From positions 1 through 50,418 of the forward strand of contig JAAWAV010000001.1 of assembly GCA_022792335.1 (NCBI GenBank): a DNA stretch of 50,418 bases, read 5' to 3'. Of the stretch, positions 9,188 through 17,315 are shown piece by piece. The stretch is from Lachnospiraceae bacterium. Its GTDB lineage: Bacteria > Bacillota > Clostridia > Lachnospirales > Lachnospiraceae. The notes under the pieces were generated by a model. That model did not search any database. It was not told the DNA's origin and worked only from the letters and a program-made list of their open reading frames with translations. The translations under genes and the position numbers were made by a program. Numbering within the stretch: position 1 is the first letter of the stretch; each line of letters begins with the position of its first letter.

Positions 9188-10041
9188 TCAATAAAGATTC
9201 CAAAGTACTGGTTCAGGCAATCACGGGAAAATCCGGTTCCCTGCAGACAAAGGTTATGCTGGAGGCGGGTACCAATATCGTAGCCGGTGTGACCCCTGGA
9301 AAGGGGGGACAGGAGGTTCACGGTGTTCCCGTATACGACTATATCTCCGAGGCCAAGGCGAAGCATGATTTTGATACGGTGATTTGTTTTGTGCCCCCGG
9401 CAGGAGCAAAGGATTCTTGTTTTGAGGCCATCGATGCCGGAATCAAGGTTCTGGTTTTGACCACAGAAGAAATTGCGCTTCATGATGTGGTGGAGATTAT
9501 CGCCTATGCCAAGGCTCATAATACCATTCTGGTGGGGCCTGGCTGCGCCGGAGTCATCGCACCCGGGGTGTGCAAGGTAGGCGCCCATCCTATCCGGTTC
9601 TTTAATAAAGGCCGTGTGGGCGTTGTATCCAAGAGCGGCGCGCTTTCTTATGAAATCGGAAAAACTCTGACGGACGCGGGGATTGGCCAGTCCGGCGTGG
9701 TTGCCATCGGCGGCGGTCCGATCTGGGGTTTTACTCAGAAAGACGCAGTTGCGCTTTATGAAGAAGATCCGGACACAGACGTGATTGTTTTGCTGGGAGA
9801 AATCGGCGGCGGATCGGAAGAGGAAGCGGCGGCTTATATCAAGGAACATGTGAAAAAGCCCGTAGTCTCTCTGATTGTGGGACGGAATGCGCCTCAGGGA
9901 AAGAGCCTGGGCCACGCAGGCGCCATTGTCAGCGGCAATGTGGGGACGGCGAAAACCAAAATTGCGGCTCTTCGTGACGCCGGAGTCCATGTGGTGAAAA
10001 ATCCTGTGGAGATGGTGGAAACTATCCGGACGCTTCTGTAA
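9175..10041 (+). CDS. sucD: Succinyl-CoA synthetase, alpha subunit
   Basis: The 288-residue protein has the CoA-binding Rossmann fold (QAITGKSGSLQT, VAGVTPGKGG) and GPGCAGVI. The phospho-histidine motif GHAGAIVSG is present, so the catalytic His is intact. Its start lies inside the end of sucC, a classic coupled arrangement. The length equals the usual about 290. It works with SucC as a heterodimer in the cytosol. Confidence 0.93.
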   Translation: MSILINKDSKVLVQAITGKSGSLQTKVMLEAGTNIVAGVTPGKGGQEVHGVPVYDYISEAKAKHDFDTVICFVPPAGAKDSCFEAIDAGIKVLVLTTEEIALHDVVEIIAYAKAHNTILVGPGCAGVIAPGVCKVGAHPIRFFNKGRVGVVSKSGALSYEIGKTLTDAGIGQSGVVAIGGGPIWGFTQKDAVALYEEDPDTDVIVLLGEIGGGSEEEAAAYIKEHVKKPVVSLIVGRNAPQGKSLGHAGAIVSGNVGTAKTKIAALRDAGVHVVKNPVEMVETIRTLL

Positions 10042-10113
10042 AATTCTGTAAAAGAAAAGTACGCGGACGACATTTATTGGATGGCGTCTGACGCAGAAAG
10101 AGAGGAATTTGTC

Positions 10114-10311
10114 ATGGCGGTATATATTGATAAAGAGCTTTGCAAGAGCTGTAAAATCTGCATGAGTATCTGTCCCAAAAACGTATTTGAGATCACCAAT
10201 CATGTGAACAAGAAAGGTTACAATTACGTAGAAGCGGCCAGAGAAGAGGATTGCATCAAATGTGGCCAATGTGAAACTTCATGTCCTGATTTTGTCATTC
10301 ATGTGGAATAA
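10114..10311 (+). CDS. korD: Ferredoxin / delta subunit with two [4Fe-4S] motifs
   Basis: This 65-residue iron-sulfur protein has two CxxCxxCxxxC(P) motifs, CKSCKICMSICP and CIKCGQCETSCP. It is predicted to carry two [4Fe-4S] clusters and to pass electrons from the oxidoreductase to the ferredoxin pool. I prefer the ATG at 10114, preceded by GAGAGGAA. An upstream in-frame ATG at 10081 adds an 11-residue extension and lacks a good ribosome binding site. A ferredoxin-like subunit usually leads the kor/vor operon, so its place behind sucCD is unusual. Confidence 0.88.
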   Translation: MAVYIDKELCKSCKICMSICPKNVFEITNHVNKKGYNYVEAAREEDCIKCGQCETSCPDFVIHVE

Positions 10312-10417
10312 CTCCCGGGAAATATCGATACTGGGGACTGGTTTTACGCGGTAAGGAAACAGGAAATTACCGAGAAATCGATTCAGAAGAAAGAGTTTCG
10401 GGGAGGGAACGGACATC

Positions 10418-11119
10418 ATGAAGAAAACCATCGGCATCGTGGGAGGTATGGGACCTTTAGCGACCAGCGACCTGTTTCGCAAAATCGTAGAAATTACGGA
10501 TGCGGCAAGCGACCAGGAGCATGTGCGGGTCTGTATTGATAACAACACGGAGATTCCGGACCGGACGGCCGCCATCTTAAAGGGCGGGAAAGATCCAGTC
10601 CCGGAAATGGTAAAAAGCGCCGTAAGGCTTCAGGGTATGGGGGCCGATGTTCTGATTATGCCCTGCAACACGGCCCATTATTTTTATGACCGGCTTACCC
10701 CCTTTGTGGATACCCCCTTCCTCAATATGATTGAGGAGACTGCAAAGGAGATTAAGAGGAGGGGAATAAAAAAGGTCGGGCTTTTGGCCACAGACGGGAC
10801 CTGTCAGTCAGGAGTCTATAAGACTGTGTTTGACGCCATGGGGATTGAGATGTGCGCGCCTTCCCCGGTTCATCAAAGCGCCGTTATGGACGTGATTTAT
10901 AAAGGCGTAAAGGCTGGAAATTTGTCTATGGATTTGACCGGCTTTTATGGGGCCATGGAAGAACTTTTTGCCGATGGAGCAGAAGTTCTGGTTCTTGGCT
11001 GTACGGAGCTTCCGGTAGCTTTCGATCTGTTTAAGATTGACAAACCGAATCTTGATCCAACCCTTGTGCTGGCGAAGGCAGCCGTGCGCTTTGTCGGAGC
11101 AAAAGTCAAGGGAGAATAA
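10418..11119 (+). CDS. Aspartate/glutamate racemase family protein
   Basis: A 233-residue cofactor-independent racemase. The two catalytic cysteines are in PCNTAH and GCTELP, and the N-terminal GIVGGMGP is typical. It interconverts D- and L-aspartate or glutamate, or a related amino acid. A GGGAGG-like site precedes the ATG. It sits between the oxoacid operon and an aminotransferase. The order suggests racemase, then transaminase, then oxoacid oxidoreductase, then acyl-CoA synthetase as one degradative route, possibly for D-amino acids. Family assignment is firm, substrate inferred. Confidence 0.88.
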   Translation: MKKTIGIVGGMGPLATSDLFRKIVEITDAASDQEHVRVCIDNNTEIPDRTAAILKGGKDPVPEMVKSAVRLQGMGADVLIMPCNTAHYFYDRLTPFVDTPFLNMIEETAKEIKRRGIKKVGLLATDGTCQSGVYKTVFDAMGIEMCAPSPVHQSAVMDVIYKGVKAGNLSMDLTGFYGAMEELFADGAEVLVLGCTELPVAFDLFKIDKPNLDPTLVLAKAAVRFVGAKVKGE

Positions 11120-11137
11120 CTGAAAAGGAGGATGATT

Positions 11138-12322
11138 ATGTTAAGCAGAATCGCTCAGAATATTACTCCGTCCGCTACCTGTGAGCTGGAGGGGGTTGTA
11201 GCCGATATGAAAGCGGCGGGCGTGGATATCATCGGTATGAATGCCGGGGAACCGGATTTTGATACGCCGGAGAACATCAGAGACGCCTGTAAAAAGGCCC
11301 TGGATGAGGGGGCGACCAGATATGTCAATGTACCTGGAATTGCCGTACTTCGCCAGGCAATCTGCGAGAAGCTAAAGAGAGATAACAGAGTAGAGTATAC
11401 GCCGACTCAGATCTGTGTATCCACTGGGGCAAAACAGGCCTTAAACAATGCAGTGATGGCAGTGGTCAACGCAGGGGATGAAGTCATCATTCCCATGCCC
11501 GGCTGGGTAAGCTATGTAGAAATCGTAAAGCTGGTGGGCGGCGTGCCTGTCTGTGTGGATACCAAAGAGGACTTCCAGCTTGACCTGGAGGCGATTGAAA
11601 AAGCCATTACGCCAAAGACAGCGGCTATTATGATCAATACGCCCAACAATCCCACCGGCGCCGTTTATACCAGAGAGAGTCTGGAGAAGCTGGCCGCTCT
11701 TGCCGCCGCTCACGATTTTTACATTATTTCTGACGAAGTGTATGAGAAGCTGATTTACAATGGAAAGGTTCATGAGTGCGTGGCTTCTTTCTCTGAGGAA
11801 GCTTACAATCATACCATCCTGATCAACGGAATGTCCAAGGCTTTTGCCATGACAGGCTGGAGGTGCGGCTATACGGCGGCTCCGGAAGAAATCGCTGCAG
11901 GTATCAACGCCATCCAGGGCCATACGACTTCCAATGGGACTACCTTTGTGCAGTGGGCTTCGGTAGAGGCTTTAAAGAACAACGATGAGAGTATCAAAGA
12001 GATGGTGGCAGAATACGCCAAGAGAAAAGATTATACCTATGGACGTCTGACGGCGATGGAGGGGATTACCTGTGCCAACGTGGACGGAGCCTTCTATCTG
12101 CTTCCCGATGTGAGCTATTATTTCGGAAAGAAGTATAATGGAAAAGAGATCAAAGATTCTTTTGACTTTTGCAGTTATATTCTGGAGGAGGCTCATGTGG
12201 CCATTGTTCCGGGCGGAGCCTTCAACGCGCCGAAGTGTGTGAGAATCGCCTATACCAATTCCATGGAGAAAATCGTGGAAGGTATGGATCGGTTGGAGAA
12301 AGCGCTTAAAAAATTACAATAA
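11138..12322 (+). CDS. Class I/II PLP-dependent aminotransferase (aspartate/aromatic type)
   Basis: The 394-residue enzyme shows the fold-type I features NAGEPDF, NTPNNPTGA, ISDEVYE and the Schiff-base lysine motif GMSKAFAMTG, followed by GWRCGY. The ATG at 11138 is 6 bases after AAGGAGG. An ATG at 11132 overlaps that ribosome binding site and is unlikely. The enzyme should turn an amino acid into its 2-oxoacid, the substrate class of the oxidoreductase at the start of the operon. It is the last gene before a long hairpin element, which may end the transcript. Confidence 0.9.
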   Translation: MLSRIAQNITPSATCELEGVVADMKAAGVDIIGMNAGEPDFDTPENIRDACKKALDEGATRYVNVPGIAVLRQAICEKLKRDNRVEYTPTQICVSTGAKQALNNAVMAVVNAGDEVIIPMPGWVSYVEIVKLVGGVPVCVDTKEDFQLDLEAIEKAITPKTAAIMINTPNNPTGAVYTRESLEKLAALAAAHDFYIISDEVYEKLIYNGKVHECVASFSEEAYNHTILINGMSKAFAMTGWRCGYTAAPEEIAAGINAIQGHTTSNGTTFVQWASVEALKNNDESIKEMVAEYAKRKDYTYGRLTAMEGITCANVDGAFYLLPDVSYYFGKKYNGKEIKDSFDFCSYILEEAHVAIVPGGAFNAPKCVRIAYTNSMEKIVEGMDRLEKALKKLQ

Positions 12323-12341
12323 ATAAGGGGCGGGGTTGCCT

Positions 12342-12561
12342 CTGACAGCCGAAATCCGGTAACGGACAGGCGCCCCGCTCTCTGTTTTCCTCTATGTCGA
12401 TTCTGAGGTTTTGTGCGCAGCCGTTTGCTGTCTGTCTCTGATTTTACAGAAGCAGATTAGCGTGACGGACGAGCTTATGCTCATGAAACCTGTAGAATCT
12501 GACAGCAGATGAAAACAGAGAGCGGGGCGCCTGTTTGTTATCGGATTTCGGCTATCGAAGG
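12342..12561. repeat. Long palindromic element, copy 1 (related core, long complementary arms)
   Basis: This fills most of the 366-base gap between the aminotransferase and the gntR gene. GCCGAAATCCG (12348-12358) pairs with CGGATTTCGGC (12542-12552). Further in, ACAGGCGCCCCGC and CTCTGTTTTC pair with their complements at 12508-12533, and GATTCT and AGGTTT pair with AAACCT and AGAATC. The folded hairpin is over 200 bases. The core (about 12397-12500) resembles the core of the second element at 26681-26913, for example TTTTGT, GCTC and GACGGACGA against GACAGACGA. The outer arms differ. Identity is unknown: a structured RNA, an oversized terminator or a non-autonomous mobile element. Confidence 0.7.
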
Positions 12562-12688
12562 TTGTTTTGCTGCTCCTGGAAAAAGCAGGTGGATTCCGGA
12601 CAGAATCTGTGATAAGATAGACGAGAAAAGAGAATAGATAGGAAAAAACAGACAAGGCGAAACGAATTTGCCGGTAAGGAGGAAACGA

Positions 12689-13369
12689 ATGTCAGGAACA
12701 AATTTTGGCTCCAACCCGTCTTTGAAACAGCTTGCTTATGACAACCTGAAACAGAGAATTATAAGCGGGGAGCTGAAGCCGGGATACCGACTGCGGGAGG
12801 AGGACTTGTCTGCGGAGATGAGTATCAGTCGGGCGCCCATTCGCGAGGCGCTTAATATGTTAGAGCGGGATGGATTTACCACCATTGTGCCCAGAAAAGG
12901 CGCTTTGGTGTCAGAAGTGCTGAAGGAAGATATCCGTTATATTTGGGAAATGCGAGCACTCCTGGAGCCTTACGCCGCCAGGCTGTCTACGGATCAGATT
13001 CCGGAAGAGAAGATTGGAGAGGTAAAAAAGAAGCTTCAGAAAGTCTTTGATCATCCGGATGACTTGGCGCAGTATGTCAATTCTGATTTGGAGGTTCATC
13101 AGATGTTGGTGGATTATCTTCAGAACCGGTTTTTAAAAAGTACTCTGGAGAATATGAAAGCCCATTCTCTGCGGATTCGTTGGGCGGCTGAATATGATAA
13201 TGAGGAAACTCAGACCAGTATCGTGGAAGCGGCGACACAGGAACATATGGAGATTGTTCATGCTCTGGAAAAACGAGACGAAGCTCTGGTTTACCAGGTA
13301 GTGAAACGACATCTGGAGAATGGAGCGGAACGGCTTTTGGGGGCCAATTATGTGAATTATGGAGGATGA
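12689..13369 (+). CDS. GntR family transcriptional regulator, FCD (FadR) subfamily
   Basis: A 226-residue regulator. Residues about 10-75 form the winged helix-turn-helix (GYRLREEDLS, SRAPIREALNMLERDG). Residues about 85-215 form the all-helical FCD ligand domain, with the Asp and His residues expected to hold a metal and a carboxylate effector (DLEVH, EHMEIVH, RHLENG). The ATG at 12689 follows TAAGGAGG; an upstream in-frame TTG at 12668 is not favoured. FCD regulators usually bind ATTGTnnACAAT-type sites. Two such sites occur in the window, at 5424 and 13548, so this protein probably controls the oxoacid operon and the neighbouring NRAMP-like operon in response to an organic acid. Target assignment is inference. 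Confidence 0.88.
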   Translation: MSGTNFGSNPSLKQLAYDNLKQRIISGELKPGYRLREEDLSAEMSISRAPIREALNMLERDGFTTIVPRKGALVSEVLKEDIRYIWEMRALLEPYAARLSTDQIPEEKIGEVKKKLQKVFDHPDDLAQYVNSDLEVHQMLVDYLQNRFLKSTLENMKAHSLRIRWAAEYDNEETQTSIVEAATQEHMEIVHALEKRDEALVYQVVKRHLENGAERLLGANYVNYGG

Positions 13370-13401
13370 AACAGAGAATTAGAGTTTTTTTTTGTAAATA
13401 C

Positions 13402-13429
13402 TTGACAATGGAAAGGATTTTATTATAAA
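13402..13429 (+). promoter_or_regulatory. Promoter ahead of the NRAMP-like operon leader
   Basis: A consensus TTGACA (13402-13407) and TATAAA (13424-13429) are 16 bases apart. Transcription should begin near 13436, about 250 bases before the NRAMP-like start codon, and pass through a terminator-like hairpin at 13485-13537. Confidence 0.7.
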
Positions 13430-13484
13430 ATAAGGTATGTAGGGATTTTGTGGAAATTGTATAGAGAGCCATTTTTGGTAAAGG

Positions 13485-13537
13485 AGCCATTAGCAAATCA
13501 GTCAGATAGAGCACATTGATTTTCTAGTGGTTTTTTC
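13485..13537 (+). terminator. Intrinsic terminator or attenuator in the NRAMP-like leader
   Basis: AGCCATTAG (13485-13493) pairs with CTAGTGGTT (13524-13532) using two G-U pairs. An inner AAATCA/TGATTT extends the stem, and a T-run follows. It lies between a consensus promoter and the gene, so it would stop most transcripts unless relieved. The stem sequence resembles those at 18314-18361 and 25788-25840. Confidence 0.65.
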
Positions 13538-13547
13538 TTTTTTTAAA

Positions 13548-13574
13548 ATTGTATACAATCTTCAATATACAAAT
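13548..13574 (+). promoter_or_regulatory. Composite operator upstream of the NRAMP-like operon
   Basis: The perfect palindrome ATTGTATACAAT (13548-13559) is followed 4 bases later by AATATACAAAT (13564-13574). The same composite with identical internal spacing overlaps the promoter at 5424-5450. It is the probable site of the FCD-GntR protein encoded just upstream. Here it lies well downstream of the visible promoter, so it would act as a roadblock or serve a weaker promoter I cannot define. Confidence 0.6.
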
Positions 13575-13683
13575 GCAAGCGATAGATGATAAGAAAAGAA
13601 TGGGCTGTTTTCAAGAGACATCCCGTGCCGTCTCATTTCGCATGGATGTGATATATGCTATTTTTATTAAGGAGGAAGTTTGT

Positions 13684-14931
13684 ATGAGTGGTGAAAAGAA
13701 ACTGACGTTCAAAGACTATGCAAAAGCTTTGGGCCCCGGTGCAATTATGTCGGCTGCCATCATTGGACCGGGTACTGTGACCACAGCGTCTACCCAGGGG
13801 GCGAGCTATGGTTATACGGCGCTTTGGATTCTGCTGTTGGCCTGTGTGATTGCATATTTTTTCCAGGAGCCTGCAACGAGGATTTCCATCGGCTGTAAGG
13901 AATCTGTAATGGTAGGAGTGAGAGAGCATATCAACCCGGGAGTTGCGAAATTCCTGTGGGTGGTGTTGTTTGTGGGGAGTATCGCTTTCCAGGCTGGAAA
14001 TTTAAGCGGCGCTTCTATGGCCCTTACTTATTTCTTCCCCGGAACCACGTATCTGATGTGGGCAATTATCATGTCCGTATTGGCTTTGGTGATTGTTCTT
14101 TTAAACCGTTATAAAATCATCGAGAATGTAAACCAGGTATTGATCATTTTGATGGTTCTCGCTTTTGTGCTGACGGCCTGTACCTCCGGACCAAACATCG
14201 GGGATATGTTTGTAGAAGGTTTTTCCTTTAAGATTCCCGGTGGCAATGCGATCCTGGCTGTTTCGCTTCTGGCAACCACAGTGACGCCCAATCTGGTTCT
14301 TGGTTATTCCGGTTTCTTGAGAAAAAAATATCCGGATTCTAAACAGCCTAAGACGGATATCAAGCTGGCGAAGGCAGATCTGGGCCTTAATATGGTGATT
14401 ACGTTTTTGATTACCGGTGCGATCATTGTCTGTGCCGGAACGCTGCTTCATCCTCAGGGAATCCAGGTTTCATCAGCGGCAGATATGGCTATGCAGCTTA
14501 CGCCCCTTCTGGGACGCTATGCGGGGATTTTCTTCTCTCTTGGACTGTGGGCGGCGGCGATTTCTTCTGTACTTTACCAGATTTCCATTCACAATATGCT
14601 GTTCCCGCCGGCCTTCAAGCTGGATGAAAATCCCAAGGCGACTCACAATATCGTCGTGACCTGTCTGGTGGTTCTGGTACCCATTATCCTGATTGTGATT
14701 TTCGGTTCTTCCCCGGTACAGCTTATCATCGCGGCTCAGGCCCTGAATGGTATTGCGCTTCCGATGGTATGTATTATCAGTTGGATGCTCTGCAATAAGA
14801 AATCTCTGCTTGGGGAGTTTGTCAATAATACTAGGCAGAATGTTAGTATGGGAATCGTAACTTTATGTACGCTGGTATTTGCAGTCAATGCGCTTTACAG
14901 CGTGGTGCAGAAACTGATTGCGATGTTCTAA
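13684..14931 (+). CDS. NRAMP-fold membrane transporter lacking the usual metal-binding motifs
   Basis: A 415-residue integral membrane protein with about 11 hydrophobic segments and the NRAMP-like N-terminus ALGPGAIMSAA. In ordinary NRAMP metal transporters, helix 1 has DPGN and helix 6 has MPH. Here the corresponding sites read GPGT (residues 28-31) and TPN, so the manganese/iron ligands are missing. The protein may carry magnesium, as some NRAMP-related proteins do, or a non-metal substrate. The ATG at 13684 follows AAGGAGGAAG; longer reading starts at 13549 inside the operator and is rejected. It leads an operon with an M20 hydrolase, a DegT-like protein and an M29-like protein. Confidence 0.8.
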   Translation: MSGEKKLTFKDYAKALGPGAIMSAAIIGPGTVTTASTQGASYGYTALWILLLACVIAYFFQEPATRISIGCKESVMVGVREHINPGVAKFLWVVLFVGSIAFQAGNLSGASMALTYFFPGTTYLMWAIIMSVLALVIVLLNRYKIIENVNQVLIILMVLAFVLTACTSGPNIGDMFVEGFSFKIPGGNAILAVSLLATTVTPNLVLGYSGFLRKKYPDSKQPKTDIKLAKADLGLNMVITFLITGAIIVCAGTLLHPQGIQVSSAADMAMQLTPLLGRYAGIFFSLGLWAAAISSVLYQISIHNMLFPPAFKLDENPKATHNIVVTCLVVLVPIILIVIFGSSPVQLIIAAQALNGIALPMVCIISWMLCNKKSLLGEFVNNTRQNVSMGIVTLCTLVFAVNALYSVVQKLIAMF

Positions 14932-14984
14932 AATGAGTCCGGTCCGGAAATAGGAGGATATTTGTCTGAAAAAGGAGGAGAAAA

Positions 14985-16136
14985 ATGTATCAGAAGTTAC
15001 TGGATCTTATAAAGTCTTATGATGAGGAAATGATAAATTTGCTGGCTGAGATGGTAAAGATTCCCAGCGTCAGCGGGGATGAAGCGGCCTATGCAAAGTT
15101 CCTCTGTGATTATTGCGGAAAGCTTGGATTTGAAAGCTCCATTGACCGTCATGGGAATGTCCTGGTTCTGATTAAGGGGGCAAAGCCCGGAAAACGAATT
15201 GCCTACAACAACCATCTGGATACCGTACCTGTGGGAGAGGGCTGGACGAAGGATCCTTTCGGGGCGGAGATTGTTGACGGAAAGATGTATGGCCGCGGTT
15301 CCACCGACTGTAAAGGCGGAATTGCCGCACAGATTATGGCGGCGAAAGCTCTGGTGGATTCCGGGATTCCCTTTGCCGGTGAGATTGCCCTCATGTATCC
15401 GGTGGAAGAAGAAGTGCAGAATGTGAGCCGGAAGGGTACGCTTAAGATGCTACAGGACGGATTCACAGCAGATATGTGCGTAAACGGCGAGGACGTGGAC
15501 TTAAAGTGCTGTCTGGTATGTTGCGGTATGCTGGAGGTGAAAGTCACGACCATGGGCGTGGGCGCTCATGGAGCGACTCCTTATAAGGGCGTCAATGCCA
15601 TCGGGCAGATGTGCCGGGTCTATGAGGAAATCCAGAAAATCAAGCCCGGCGTCCATAAGTATGCCACTGGTTCCATCAATCCTGGCGTGATTAGCGGCGG
15701 CGAGCGGTCCAGTGTGGTGCCGGATCGGTGTGAGCTGCGGGTATCCCGCTTTACGGTGCCCGGAGAGACGGGAGCGATGTTCCTGAGGGAAATCAATGAG
15801 ATTCTTGCAAAGCTAAAAGCAGAGGATCCGACCTTTGACGCTGTGGCGGAGCTGACCTATGACAGCAATCCTTCCGAAGTGGCGGAAGATGCGGAGATCG
15901 TACAGGCAGTTGTAAAAGCTCATGAGATGATTGGGAAGGACTGTCCTTTTTATGGGACGCCTCAGCATGATGACGCGGACTATATGACGAATGTTTCACA
16001 CATTCCTACCGTTCTCTATGGACCTGGTACCGGTTTGGTGGCTCATATGCCGGATGAATATGTGCTTTTGGACGAAATCAGAGAAGCGGCTCAGGTGTAT
16101 GCGCTGATCAATTATAACGTATTGGCAGAAAAATAA
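14985..16136 (+). CDS. M20 family metallo-hydrolase (ArgE/DapE/YgeY-like)
   Basis: The 383-residue enzyme has the M20 two-zinc signature: NNHLDTVP with the His and Asp, GRGSTDCKGG with the bridging Asp, and PVEEE with the catalytic Glu. A C-terminal His is in VAHMPDE. Members cleave amide bonds in peptides, N-acyl or N-carbamoyl amino acids. AAGGAGG precedes the ATG. It follows the NRAMP-like gene by 53 bases. It probably acts in the cytosol on a compound brought in by this operon or on a peptide. Specificity cannot be read from sequence. Confidence 0.87.
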   Translation: MYQKLLDLIKSYDEEMINLLAEMVKIPSVSGDEAAYAKFLCDYCGKLGFESSIDRHGNVLVLIKGAKPGKRIAYNNHLDTVPVGEGWTKDPFGAEIVDGKMYGRGSTDCKGGIAAQIMAAKALVDSGIPFAGEIALMYPVEEEVQNVSRKGTLKMLQDGFTADMCVNGEDVDLKCCLVCCGMLEVKVTTMGVGAHGATPYKGVNAIGQMCRVYEEIQKIKPGVHKYATGSINPGVISGGERSSVVPDRCELRVSRFTVPGETGAMFLREINEILAKLKAEDPTFDAVAELTYDSNPSEVAEDAEIVQAVVKAHEMIGKDCPFYGTPQHDDADYMTNVSHIPTVLYGPGTGLVAHMPDEYVLLDEIREAAQVYALINYNVLAEK

Positions 16137-16203
16137 AGAGAAAAGCGGACGGCGGGGAGCGAAAGGTTTCCCGCCCACCCTGCCGGGACATGGAGGATAA
16201 GGC

Positions 16204-17313
16204 ATGCTGATTGGTGGTTTTTATCATATAGATCCGGTGCTTCTTGCCAGAGAACCGGAGAAAAAGGAATTTCCCCTTCGCTGTGACGGCGTGGGACAGT
16301 ATCAGAGGAAGATTTATACAGGGAATGGGCGGACGGCGACGTCTTATATTTTGCTGAATGCCGTCCATCTGACGGAAGAGGATGTGATTCTTCTGCCGGA
16401 TTATCTTTGTGTTTCCGTGATTAATTCCCTGGAAGTCTGTCCGGCAAGCTTTCGATTTTATCGGGTAAAACGGGATCTGACCGTGGATCTGGAGGATTTG
16501 AAAAGCAAGATTGACGAACATGTCAAGGTTCTTTATGTGATTCACTATTTTGGGATTCCTCAGCCGGAGGCGGTAGTATCGGGGATGCTTGCAATTTGTC
16601 GGGAGCATGAGCTGACCTTGATTGAAGATCTGACGCAGACACTCTATACCATGGAAGAGGGACGGATTGGTTTCGGTGATTACCTGGTGGCCAGTACTAG
16701 GAAATGGATGCCTGTGACAGATGGAGGGATTTTGGCTGTGAAGGACGGGATAGACTGTCCCATGGTGCCTCTTGGAAACGCCTATGACGAGGCTGTTTAT
16801 AGGCAGCTTCTGATTTCTGTGATGCGGGATTATTACGATGCTCACCCGGAAGCAGATATTTCCTATTACCTTCAGTTGGAGCGGGAGGCGAATAAGGCTC
16901 GTTATCTGGATTTTACCCCCAGGGAGATGACTGAACTTACCAGCCGGATTCTTTTTAACCTGGACCATGAGGAGTCTATCCGGAGGCGGAGAGAGAATTA
17001 TGGATACCTTTACGAACATCTAAAAGAGGTGGAGGGACTGACTTTGGCAGGAGGGCCATTGGATGAGGAAAATAAATATGTGCCCTTTGGATTTGTCGTC
17101 CTGGTGGAGAACCGTAGTGAATTTTACGACTATCTGGCGAAAAATCAGATCATCGGAGAGATTCAGTGGGTTCTTCCGGAAGAGTATTATACGCCCGGCG
17201 AGGACGCCAGATATTTATCAGAGCATAATGTGATGCTTCAGTGTGATCAGCGCTATGGCGAAAAGGAAATGGCTTTTGTGGCAGATAAAATCAAAGAGTA
17301 TTTCAGGAGGTAG
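16204..17313 (+). CDS. DegT/DnrJ/EryC1-like PLP-dependent protein
   Basis: The 369-residue protein resembles the DegT/EryC1 branch of fold-type I PLP enzymes. GNGRTA near residue 40, an IEDLTQ segment for the PLP-pyridine Asp, and the putative Schiff-base lysine in STRKWMP are visible. Such proteins are usually sugar aminotransferases, but no sugar genes are nearby. It is embedded between an M20 hydrolase and an M29-like gene, with only 2 bases to the latter. It may act on an amino acid derivative. GGAGG precedes the ATG. Family call is fairly good, function unknown. Confidence 0.7.
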   Translation: MLIGGFYHIDPVLLAREPEKKEFPLRCDGVGQYQRKIYTGNGRTATSYILLNAVHLTEEDVILLPDYLCVSVINSLEVCPASFRFYRVKRDLTVDLEDLKSKIDEHVKVLYVIHYFGIPQPEAVVSGMLAICREHELTLIEDLTQTLYTMEEGRIGFGDYLVASTRKWMPVTDGGILAVKDGIDCPMVPLGNAYDEAVYRQLLISVMRDYYDAHPEADISYYLQLEREANKARYLDFTPREMTELTSRILFNLDHEESIRRRRENYGYLYEHLKEVEGLTLAGGPLDEENKYVPFGFVVLVENRSEFYDYLAKNQIIGEIQWVLPEEYYTPGEDARYLSEHNVMLQCDQRYGEKEMAFVADKIKEYFRR

Positions 17314-17315
17314 CG

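Noticed and set aside
9184-10269. Long minus-strand reading frame (361 codons) opposite sucD and the ferredoxin gene
   Set aside because: It is a shadow of well-supported + strand genes, has no ribosome binding site and no recognisable motif. Similar antisense frames at 5644-6612 and 2728-3480 were rejected for the same reason.
13436-13683. NRAMP-like leader as T-box or known metal riboswitch
   Set aside because: No T-box consensus (TGGnACCGCG type) or yybP-ykoY-type core is visible. It remains an unexplained leader.
13549-13683. Longer N-terminus for the NRAMP-like protein
   Set aside because: The frame begins in the operator palindrome and encodes non-family residues. AAGGAGG precedes the ATG at 13684.
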